Source of the DNA: Oxalobacteraceae bacterium
Lineage (GTDB): Bacteria; Pseudomonadota; Gammaproteobacteria; Burkholderiales; Burkholderiaceae_D
Length of the DNA: 64,000 nucleotides
NCBI GenBank assembly: GCA_027490465.1
Contig: JAIXXZ010000074.1
Span: forward strand, 1 to 64,000
Reading direction: 5' to 3'
The position numbers were made by a program, and so were the translations under genes. Positions within the stretch are counted from its first letter, which is position 1; each line of letters starts with the position of its first letter. The notes beneath the pieces are model-generated. The model was not told where the DNA came from, searched no databases, and saw only the letters and a program-made list of their open reading frames with translations. Shown piece after piece: positions 12,526 through 20,518 of this stretch.

Positions 12526-13185
12526 ATGAAACCTGCCACGTCCCTGTTTGTGAAGTTCGCATCCCTCGTTCTGTTGGTCTCTGCCTCTTTGACTCACGCC
12601 AATGATGCGAAACCTGCTGTCGAGTCAGACCCTGTCAAGGGCGGCAATCTCTATACCAACGGTGACGCATCACGTGGCGTTCTCGCTTGCGTTGCATGCC
12701 ATGGCGCCGCAGGTAATTCGACGATTACGCAAAACCCAAAGCTGGCCGGTCAGCATGCTGCCTACCTCAAGAAGCAGCTCTATGACTTTCAAGGCCCAAA
12801 CCGCAACAACGCCATCATGACCGGGATCGCCAAGGCGCTGGATGACAATGACATCCGCAACCTCGCTGCCTATTTGGATCAACAGAAACCTGCGCCCGGC
12901 GCGGCCCGCAACAAAGATACAGTCGAGCTCGGCAAAAAAATCTATCGTGCCGGCATCGCTGAAAAGAATGTGCCAGCCTGTGCAGGATGTCATAGCCCGA
13001 ACGGCGCCGGTATTCCGGCACAGTTTGCCCGCGTCGCCGGTCAGCATCAGGATTACACCGTTGCCCAGCTGACCAATTTCCGCACCGGCGCGCGTACCAA
13101 TAGCGCGCAGATGACTGCGATAGGCAAGCGGCTCTCCGACGAAGAGATGAAAGCCGTGGCTGACTATATTGCTGGTCTGAAGTAA
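12526..13185 (+). CDS. Diheme cytochrome c4
   Basis: Signal peptide plus two CXXCH motifs (CVACH, CAGCH) in duplicated cytochrome c domains; 219 aa. Confidence 0.92.
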   Translation: MKPATSLFVKFASLVLLVSASLTHANDAKPAVESDPVKGGNLYTNGDASRGVLACVACHGAAGNSTITQNPKLAGQHAAYLKKQLYDFQGPNRNNAIMTGIAKALDDNDIRNLAAYLDQQKPAPGAARNKDTVELGKKIYRAGIAEKNVPACAGCHSPNGAGIPAQFARVAGQHQDYTVAQLTNFRTGARTNSAQMTAIGKRLSDEEMKAVADYIAGLK

Positions 13186-13221
13186 GCAGAGCGCGGGCAA
13201 ACCAGGCCGACATGCGGCCGC

Positions 13222-13251
13222 GAGGGGGTGGCTGAGAAGTCGCCCCTTTTG
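13222..13251 (+). terminator. Probable terminator after the cytochrome c4 gene
   Basis: Imperfect G-rich/C-rich hairpin cgagggggtggc-tgagaa-gtcgccccttttg followed by t-rich tract. Confidence 0.5.
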
Positions 13252-13413
13252 TTTTTTGCGGTACGTTTTCTGGCCCTGAACGATAAACACCTACAAGGGC
13301 TCCGGATATGGACGGTGAGTTGGCTTTGCAGGCATAAAATGGCGGCATAACCAAACGCTGCGCCAAGCCGATATGGCTACCAGCGACCACCCGAGACAAA
13401 GCGCATCACACTC

Positions 13414-15516
13414 ATGACTACGAGCACCGAGGGAATCGTTCTGCAAACCCGCCGCCGATGGCTATCCGACGCCGTCGAGCTCTTGTCTTCCATGCGGTTT
13501 GCGATCAGTCTGTTGACGGTCATATCGATCGCGTCCATCGTGGGCACGGTGGTCACGCAAAATGAACCCATGCCGAACTATGTGAATCAGTTCGGTCCCT
13601 TCTGGTTCGAGATTTTTGAGCATTTCTCCATCTACTCAGTGTATTCGGCATGGTGGTTCTTGCTGATCATGGCTTTTCTGGTGACATCCACCTCTTTGTG
13701 TATCGCACGTAATGCGCCAAAAATGCTCAAGGATATGAAAAGCTGGCGCGAGAGTGTGCGCGAACAGTCCTTGCGCAATTTTCATCATCATGCCGAGTGG
13801 TCCGCGCAGCAGAGTGGCGAGCAGTTTGCTGCGCAAGCGGCCCGACTTGTTGCATCCGATGGCTATCAGGTGAAGCTGGTGCAGAAAGGCGAGGCAACAC
13901 TGCTGACCGCCAAGCAAGGTGCGGCCAACAAGCTGGGATACATCTTTGCGCACTCGGCTATTGTGATCATCTGTGTCGGCGGTTTGCTTGACTCCAGCCT
14001 GCCTATTCGTGCGCAGCAATGGCTGTTCGATAAAGAAGCCTTTATCGGCAATGGCATCATCGCTGAAATTCCCGAGCGTCATCGTCTGGGTCTGGGCAAT
14101 CTGACCTTCCGTGGCAATACCTTCATTCCCGAAGGCTCTGCCAGCAAGACGGCGATCATACCCGTTGGCGAGGGGGTGATGATTCAGGAACTGCCCTTTA
14201 CCCTGCAGCTTGAAAAATTCGTGGTGGATTTTTATTCGACAGGCATGCCCAAGCTGTTCGCCAGCAACGTTATCGTGACCGATCATGAAACTGGCAAAAG
14301 CTTTCCAGCGACAATCAAGGTCAACGAGCCGCTGATTTACAAGGGCTTGGCGGTTTATCAGTCGAGCTTTGAAGATGGCGGAAGTCGTCTGAAGCTGGTG
14401 GGTTACCCCATGAATGGGCCCGGTAGCAGTTCGTTCGAGCTTGAGGGTGAGGTAGGCAAATCGACGCCGCTCGCCAGTAGTAGCGGCGCCGAGTACACCA
14501 TTGAATGGTCGGGATTCAGGCCATTCAACGTGGAAAACACCAGTGTCAACGGGCAGGATGTCAGAGCCGTCAATCAGGCCAAGAGCTTCAACGAAAAATT
14601 CAGCGCCACGCTGGACGAAAGACTCGGCTCTGCAGCCAACACCAAAAAAACCAAAGAACTGAAAAACGTCGGTCCCAGTGTTCAGTACAAGCTTCGTGAC
14701 AAGACAGGACAGGCGCGCGAATTCAATAACTACATGTTGCCGGTGAAGCTGGATGGCAGTGAGGTTTTCCTGGCTGGCTTGCGCGAATCGCCCAACGAAG
14801 GTTTCCGCTATCTGCGTATTCCTGCTGACGACAAGGGTACGGTCAACGAATGGATGCGCTTGCGTGCAGCCATCAGTAATAGCGCTTTGCGCGAAAAGGC
14901 AGCGGTTCGCTATGCGCAAAAAATGCCCCTCACCTCCACGGACAACAAACCCTTGCGGGATCAACTCAAGGCATCATCATTGCGCGCGATGAGTATCTTC
15001 GCTGGTGATCGGGAATCCTCTGGCTATATTGCGATAGCGCGCTTCATCGGCACCCTGCCCGAGGAGCAGCAAGAAAAAGCTGCGGATGCCTTCATGAAGA
15101 TTCTCAATGGCAGCCTGTGGGAGCTCTGGCAGGTCGCGCGTGAAAAAGACGGATTGTCCCCGGTGACGGCAGATGAAAAGCACGCGCGCTTCCTGCAGGT
15201 CGCGACCAATGCGCTGGCCGATGCCTTTTTCTATGGCGCGCCAGTGTTTCTGCAGCTCCAGGGATTTGAGCAGGTGAAAGCTTCCGTGCTGCAGGTGACT
15301 AAATCACCCGGAAAAAATGTGGTTTATCTGGGATGTTTACTGCTAGTCCTGGGTGTTTTCGCGATGCTCTATGTGCGCGAGCGCCGGCTGTGGATCTGGA
15401 TTCGTCCCCAGGAGGGTGGTGGGACACATGCGCTGATGGCCATGAGTTCACAGCGACGCAGTCTGGACTTTGACAAGGAATTCGAACGACTCAAGGCGCG
15501 ACTGAATCCTCAATGA
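13414..15516 (+). CDS. resB: Cytochrome c biogenesis protein ResB/Ccs1 (System II)
   Basis: 700 aa; LLSSMRFAISLLTVISIASIVGTVVTQNEPMPNYVNQFGPFWFEIFEHFSIYSVYSAWWF; paired with CcsB/ResC. Confidence 0.92.
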   Translation: MTTSTEGIVLQTRRRWLSDAVELLSSMRFAISLLTVISIASIVGTVVTQNEPMPNYVNQFGPFWFEIFEHFSIYSVYSAWWFLLIMAFLVTSTSLCIARNAPKMLKDMKSWRESVREQSLRNFHHHAEWSAQQSGEQFAAQAARLVASDGYQVKLVQKGEATLLTAKQGAANKLGYIFAHSAIVIICVGGLLDSSLPIRAQQWLFDKEAFIGNGIIAEIPERHRLGLGNLTFRGNTFIPEGSASKTAIIPVGEGVMIQELPFTLQLEKFVVDFYSTGMPKLFASNVIVTDHETGKSFPATIKVNEPLIYKGLAVYQSSFEDGGSRLKLVGYPMNGPGSSSFELEGEVGKSTPLASSSGAEYTIEWSGFRPFNVENTSVNGQDVRAVNQAKSFNEKFSATLDERLGSAANTKKTKELKNVGPSVQYKLRDKTGQAREFNNYMLPVKLDGSEVFLAGLRESPNEGFRYLRIPADDKGTVNEWMRLRAAISNSALREKAAVRYAQKMPLTSTDNKPLRDQLKASSLRAMSIFAGDRESSGYIAIARFIGTLPEEQQEKAADAFMKILNGSLWELWQVAREKDGLSPVTADEKHARFLQVATNALADAFFYGAPVFLQLQGFEQVKASVLQVTKSPGKNVVYLGCLLLVLGVFAMLYVRERRLWIWIRPQEGGGTHALMAMSSQRRSLDFDKEFERLKARLNPQ

Positions 15517-15605
15517 GTCCGCAATAACCCCGGCGAGCATCAGGGCGCGCAGGCCCGTCGGGGCTGAACTATACTTGCCGGACTCGCCGCAGTACACGGA
15601 GAAAA

Positions 15606-16760
15606 ATGATGGAACTCACTGAAAACCAAACTTACACTGAAAATCCCGGCATATTCAAAAGTGCCAGTTTGTTTGATTGGATTTTTGCGCTGGTACTCGC
15701 TGCCGGTGCGCTGTTTGCGTTCAACCGCTACGGCGATTTCATGGATATCTATGAAAAAGCCATCCTGCTGGCGGCAGTGCCCGTGTTTGCCGGATTGGGC
15801 TGGTACTGGAAATCCTCGCGTGTGCTGATGCTGCTGATCTTTGGATTGTCCCTGTGGGCCATTTCCCTGTATGCCGGCAATCTGGAGATGGCGCAGTCTC
15901 GGTTTTTCCTCAAATACCTGCTATCGAGCCAGTCCGCTATTTTGTGGATGAGTTTTTTGTTTGGCTTGTCTACCGTGTTTCACTGGGGTGGTTTGCTCTC
16001 TCGTTCGGATTTTGGCGGTGCCGTCGGAAGTCGCCTGTGCTGGGCAGCGATATTGATGGGTTTCATCGGCCTGATGGTGCGCTGGTATGAGTCGTACCTG
16101 CTGGGCGCAGATATTGGTCATATTCCGGTATCGAATCTCTATGAAGTGTTCGTATTGTTTTGCCTGATCACCGCGTTGTTCACCGTCTTCTACGAAGAAA
16201 AATACGAAACTCGTCAGGTGAGTGCCTTCATCCTGCTGGTGATCTCGGCGGCTGTCGGATTTCTGCTCTGGTACATGACCAGCCGGGATGCCCATGAAAT
16301 TCAGCCGCTGGTACCCGCACTGCAAAGCTGGTGGATGAAGATTCACGTGCCCGCCAACTTCATCGGCTACGGCACGTTCGCGCTGGCGGCCATGGTGGGT
16401 GTGGCCTATTTGCTGAAATCCAAATCCATACTGGCGGATCGTCTGCCCTCGCTCGAGGTACTCGACGACATCATGTACAAGGCAATTGCCGTTGGGTTTG
16501 CTTTCTTCACCATTGCCACGATTCTCGGCGCGCTCTGGGCAGCCGAAGCCTGGGGTGGTTACTGGTCATGGGATCCCAAGGAAACCTGGGCACTGATTGT
16601 CTGGCTCAATTACGCCGCATGGTTGCACATGCGCCTGATGAAAGGCTTGCGTGGACAGGTCGCTGCATGGTGGGCGATCGGCGGGCTGCTCGTCACAAGC
16701 TTTGCTTTTTTGGGCGTGAACATGTTCCTGTCCGGCTTGCATTCTTACGGCGAGTTGTAA
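15606..16760 (+). CDS. ccsB: Cytochrome c biogenesis protein CcsB/ResC (System II)
   Basis: WGGYWSWDPKETWALIVWLNYAAWLHMR tryptophan-rich (WWD-type) motif; follows resB. Confidence 0.94.
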   Translation: MMELTENQTYTENPGIFKSASLFDWIFALVLAAGALFAFNRYGDFMDIYEKAILLAAVPVFAGLGWYWKSSRVLMLLIFGLSLWAISLYAGNLEMAQSRFFLKYLLSSQSAILWMSFLFGLSTVFHWGGLLSRSDFGGAVGSRLCWAAILMGFIGLMVRWYESYLLGADIGHIPVSNLYEVFVLFCLITALFTVFYEEKYETRQVSAFILLVISAAVGFLLWYMTSRDAHEIQPLVPALQSWWMKIHVPANFIGYGTFALAAMVGVAYLLKSKSILADRLPSLEVLDDIMYKAIAVGFAFFTIATILGALWAAEAWGGYWSWDPKETWALIVWLNYAAWLHMRLMKGLRGQVAAWWAIGGLLVTSFAFLGVNMFLSGLHSYGEL

Positions 16761-16835
16761 ACAGCCGAAGCATAGGCTGTCTTCAGACAGCCTATGCTCG
16801 TTGATGTCTCACCCGCACAGCATCACGGAGCAAGC

Positions 16836-17801
16836 ATGCTGATCAAACTTCCCCGTTCAACCGACCCACTGCCCTCCGAAATCACCTCACGAGAGCATTT
16901 CCAGTCACGCCGCCATTTTCTGGCGCAACTGGCTGCGGGCGGATTGTCAGCAAGCGCCTTGGTCGACGCCGCCATGGCCAATGAGGCAGCATCGCGTGCA
17001 CGTTTACCTGCGCGCATCAATCCAGCCTATACCGCAGCGGATAAAGCGACGGCCATCGCAGATGCGACCAGTTACAACAACTTCTATGAATTCGGGCTGG
17101 ACAAGGGCGACCCCATGGTGCGCGCCGGATCGCTGAAAACAAAACCCTGGACCGTGCGCATCGATGGTGAAGTCAAAAAGCCGCTTACGCTCGATATCGA
17201 CAGCCTGCTGAAACTCGCGCCCATTGAGGAACGTCTTTATCGTCTGCGTTGTGTCGAAGGCTGGTCTATGGTCATTCCCTGGGCCGGTTATTCGCTGGCG
17301 GAGTTGATACGCAAAGTCGAACCGACGGGTAATGCGAAATACGTCGAGTTCACCACGCTGGCCGATCCGGCGCAAATGCCGGGCTTGGGCAGTCGGGTTT
17401 TGTCCTGGCCTTATGTCGAAGGTCTTCGTCTCGATGAGGCCATGCATCCGCTCACACTGCTCAGTCTGGGCATGTATGGGCAAGTACTGCCGAATCAGAA
17501 TGGGGCACCGGTTCGCATCATCGTGCCCTGGAAATACGGATTCAAGTCGGCAAAATCGATTGTGCGCATTCGCTTTACCGAAACTCAGCCCAAAACAGCA
17601 TGGAACAGCGTCGCGCCTGACGAATATGGTTTCTATTCCAACGTGAACCCGGAAGTCAGTCATCCCCGGTGGTCGCAGGCCACGGAGCGCCGTATTGGTG
17701 AAGATGGCTTCCTCACGCGCAAGCGCAAGACCCTGATGTTCAATGGCTACCCGGAAGTGGCCTCGCTGTACTCAGGTATGGACCTCAAAAAATTCTACTG
17801 A
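16836..17801 (+). CDS. msrP: Protein-methionine-sulfoxide reductase catalytic subunit MsrP
   Basis: Tat-like [35 protein letters not shown] molybdopterin-binding region; followed by MsrQ. Confidence 0.93.
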   Translation: MLIKLPRSTDPLPSEITSREHFQSRRHFLAQLAAGGLSASALVDAAMANEAASRARLPARINPAYTAADKATAIADATSYNNFYEFGLDKGDPMVRAGSLKTKPWTVRIDGEVKKPLTLDIDSLLKLAPIEERLYRLRCVEGWSMVIPWAGYSLAELIRKVEPTGNAKYVEFTTLADPAQMPGLGSRVLSWPYVEGLRLDEAMHPLTLLSLGMYGQVLPNQNGAPVRIIVPWKYGFKSAKSIVRIRFTETQPKTAWNSVAPDEYGFYSNVNPEVSHPRWSQATERRIGEDGFLTRKRKTLMFNGYPEVASLYSGMDLKKFY

Positions 17802-17809
17802 GCGTCATC

Positions 17810-18421
17810 ATGCGCTTTGGTCCCCGACCGCTGCTCTGGGCAAAGTGGATGGTGTTTGCGCTCTCGCTGCTGCCTTTGCTGCGTCTGATTGCCTTGGGTG
17901 TGCAAGACAGGCTCACCGCCAACCCGATTGAATTCATTACCCGCGCCACGGGTGACTGGACGTTGTATTTTCTTTGTCTGACACTCGCCGTGACACCGCT
18001 ACGCCGCTTCACAGGCATCAATGAGCTCATTCGCTTTCGTCGCATGCTGGGCTTGTTCACCTTCTTTTATGCCAGCCTGCATTTTCTGACCTTTATTTGG
18101 TTCGATCATTTTTTTGATCTTGCCGAGATGATGCGCGATGTACTCAAGCGCCCCTTCATTGCGATGGGTTTCTCGGCCTTCCTGTTATTGGTGCCACTGG
18201 CGCTGACCAGTAATGACTTCATGCTCAGGAAACTGGGCAGGCGCTGGTCCGTGCTGCATCGCCTGATTTATCTGATTGCGGTATTGGCGCTGCTGCATTT
18301 CTGGTGGATGCGAGCAGGAAAAAACAATTTTGCCGAACCGCTGGTGATGGGTGCGGTGATCGCTGTGTTGTTGGCGCTGCGATTGATCTGGTTACGTCGG
18401 GATACTCTGCGTCGCGGATAA
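17810..18421 (+). CDS. msrQ: Heme-binding membrane subunit MsrQ
   Basis: Polytopic; EFITRATGDWTLYFLCLTLAVTPLRR...RMLGLFTFFYASLHFLTFIWFDH. Confidence 0.92.
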   Translation: MRFGPRPLLWAKWMVFALSLLPLLRLIALGVQDRLTANPIEFITRATGDWTLYFLCLTLAVTPLRRFTGINELIRFRRMLGLFTFFYASLHFLTFIWFDHFFDLAEMMRDVLKRPFIAMGFSAFLLLVPLALTSNDFMLRKLGRRWSVLHRLIYLIAVLALLHFWWMRAGKNNFAEPLVMGAVIAVLLALRLIWLRRDTLRRG

Positions 18422-18426
18422 AACAG

Positions 18427-19716
18427 TCACTTTGGAATGGATTCGAGTGCGAAGAGCTCAGCGGCGGTTTCCCTCCGGCGGATCAGACTGAACTGATCGC
18501 CATCCACCAGTATTTCAGCTGCACGACCACGCGTGTTGTAGTTGGAAGCCATGGTCATGCCATAGGCGCCTGCTGACATGATCGCGAGCAAATCACCGGG
18601 TGCGATGGCCAGCGCTCGCTCGCGAGCGAGCCAGTCACCGGATTCACACACGGGCCCGACCACATCATAAATGTGCGATGCATGGGACTGCGGTTTGACC
18701 ACCTGAACGCCGTGCCAGGCTTCGTACATTGCCGGACGCATCAAGTCATTCATCGCAGCATCGACGACAGCGAAGTTCTTGGTGCTGCCGTGCTTCAGGT
18801 AGTGGACTTCAGTCAGCAGCACGCCGGCGTTACCGACGATGGATCGACCCGGCTCGAACATGATGGTCAATGGCTTGTTGTCGTATTTATCGGCGCGCCA
18901 GCGATCAATGCGCGCGAACAGCCGAGCCAGATAATCTCCGACGGCCACCGGCTTTTCCTGGTCGTAGCAGATGCCGATACCACCACCGATATCCAGATGA
19001 TGCAGCGCGATGCCCTCTGAGGCGAGCTGATCGACGAGCTCAATGATTTTGTCCAGTGCTTCCAGCAGCGGTGCGTCATCAAGCAGCTGCGAACCGATAT
19101 GGCAGTCAATGCCCGTGACTTCAAGACTGGGCAGGCTGGCCGCAACCCGATAAGTGGGCAGCGCATCCTCAAAAGCAATGCCGAACTTGTTGTCCTTGAG
19201 GCCGGTAGAGATATACGGATGGGTCTTCGCATCGACATCCGGATTCACGCGCAGCGATACGCGCGCGCGTTTCCCCATACTGGATGCGACTTCATTCAGA
19301 CGATGCAGCTCCGGTATCGATTCAACGTTGAAGCACAGGATGTCATGCGACAGTGCCAGTTGCATCTCGTCGCGTGTCTTGCCCACGCCGGAAAAAATGA
19401 CCTTCTGCGGATTGCCGCCCGCCGCGATCACGCGTTGCAGTTCGCCCCCCGAGACGATGTCAAAACCCGAGCCCAGTTTCGAGAGCAGGTTAAGTACCGC
19501 AATATTGGCATTGGATTTGACGGCATAGCAGATCAGTGCCGATCCTTCGCCACGGCCATGCGCGCGGCAGGCTTGGTCATAGGCGAGGAAATTTTCAGTC
19601 AGGCTCGCGCGTGAATAGACATAGCTCGGTGTGCCAAAGGCTTTCGCTATGGCGCTCAGCGCGACACCTTCGGCAAAAAGTTCACCATCACGGTAATGGA
19701 AATGCGGTGTATTCAC
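18427..19716 (-). CDS. lysA: Diaminopimelate decarboxylase
   Basis: CYAVKSNANIAVL PLP-lysine region; LDIGGGIGICY; FEPGRSIVGNAG. Confidence 0.96.
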   Translation of the reverse strand: MNTPHFHYRDGELFAEGVALSAIAKAFGTPSYVYSRASLTENFLAYDQACRAHGRGEGSALICYAVKSNANIAVLNLLSKLGSGFDIVSGGELQRVIAAGGNPQKVIFSGVGKTRDEMQLALSHDILCFNVESIPELHRLNEVASSMGKRARVSLRVNPDVDAKTHPYISTGLKDNKFGIAFEDALPTYRVAASLPSLEVTGIDCHIGSQLLDDAPLLEALDKIIELVDQLASEGIALHHLDIGGGIGICYDQEKPVAVGDYLARLFARIDRWRADKYDNKPLTIMFEPGRSIVGNAGVLLTEVHYLKHGSTKNFAVVDAAMNDLMRPAMYEAWHGVQVVKPQSHASHIYDVVGPVCESGDWLARERALAIAPGDLLAIMSAGAYGMTMASNYNTRGRAAEILVDGDQFSLIRRRETAAELFALESIPK

Positions 19717-19721
19717 GGTGT

Positions 19722-19886
19722 TCAGGGCTTGCGGGTGGTGTCGGGTTTGGCAGGCTGAGCATCAAACTCAGTGTCGGTCTTGGTGCTGGGTGCGGGACGA
19801 TCGGGCAGGTAGAGCGGGCCGGTCTGTCCGCAAGCGCTCAGGCCGAATAATGCGATCGCCGCTAAAATGATGCCGAATCTGAGCAT
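19722..19886 (-). CDS. lptM: LPS-assembly lipoprotein LptM/YifL-like small lipoprotein (absent from ORF track)
   Basis: Manual translation MLRFGIILAAIALFGLSACGQTGPLYLPDRPAPSTKTDTEFDAQPAKPDTTRKP*; LSAC lipobox and CGQxGPLYLP motif; directly upstream of lysA. Confidence 0.88.
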   Translation of the reverse strand: MLRFGIILAAIALFGLSACGQTGPLYLPDRPAPSTKTDTEFDAQPAKPDTTRKP

Positions 19887-19959
19887 GATGTTCAAAATTG
19901 ACTTGAAGACCGCCTTTCATTCCGACAGCGGCCTGTTAAAAAATCTACCGGAGTTTAGC

Positions 19960-20313
19960 ATGAGCGAATCTGAGTTCCTGGCAGCTGCCGAGGCCGTGCT
20001 GGATGCGATTGAAATCGGTATGGAGCGCGCCGGCGATGCGGCGGATGTCGATCTGGAATGCAGCCGCAGCGGCAATGTACTGGAAATCGAATTGATCGAT
20101 CAGGGCTCGAAAATCATCGTCAATACGCAAGCGGCCATGCAGGAAATCTGGGTCGCTGCTCGAGCGGGTGGATTTCATTACCGCATGGCCGAAGACCAGC
20201 GCTGGAAAGATACCCGGGATGGATCAGAACTCTTTGCTGCGCTCTCCCGATTGGCCAGTGCTCAGGCTGGCGCGATACTCCATGTGAAGCAAGATCGGAC
20301 AGACGCTGCATGA
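19960..20313 (+). CDS. cyaY: Frataxin-like iron-sulfur assembly protein CyaY
   Basis: MSESEFLAAAEAVLDAIE...NVLEIELIDQGSKIIVNTQAAMQEIWVAARAGGFHYR; divergent from lptM-lysA. Confidence 0.92.
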   Translation: MSESEFLAAAEAVLDAIEIGMERAGDAADVDLECSRSGNVLEIELIDQGSKIIVNTQAAMQEIWVAARAGGFHYRMAEDQRWKDTRDGSELFAALSRLASAQAGAILHVKQDRTDAA

Positions 20314-20381
20314 ATCCACGATTCACGGCGGCCGATATCATCGGGCTGGCGTAGGACAAAACGCTGTTTGCTCCGGGCAGC

Positions 20382-20518
20382 CAGGGAGACGCTGAATAAA
20401 TCCCCATTTAATAGCGAGCCAGCGTAGCTGTGCGACGCGGGGCGCTGCAAGATCAAGGGTTTGCCGTAATTAATTCAGATGAAAAAGTTTCGGATTGAAT
20501 TTAATCAGCACTTCCCTA
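20382..20518 (+). repeat. MITE-like element copy A (forward by core orientation)
   Basis: Ends AGGGAGACGCTGAATAAA...TTTAATCAGCACTTCCCT; core GCGAGCCAGCGTAGCTGTGCGACGC; shared with copies B-D. Confidence 0.85.

Noticed and set aside
13636-14964. 442-aa minus-strand ORF opposite resB
   Set aside because: Shadow ORF; sense strand encodes a clear ResB protein.
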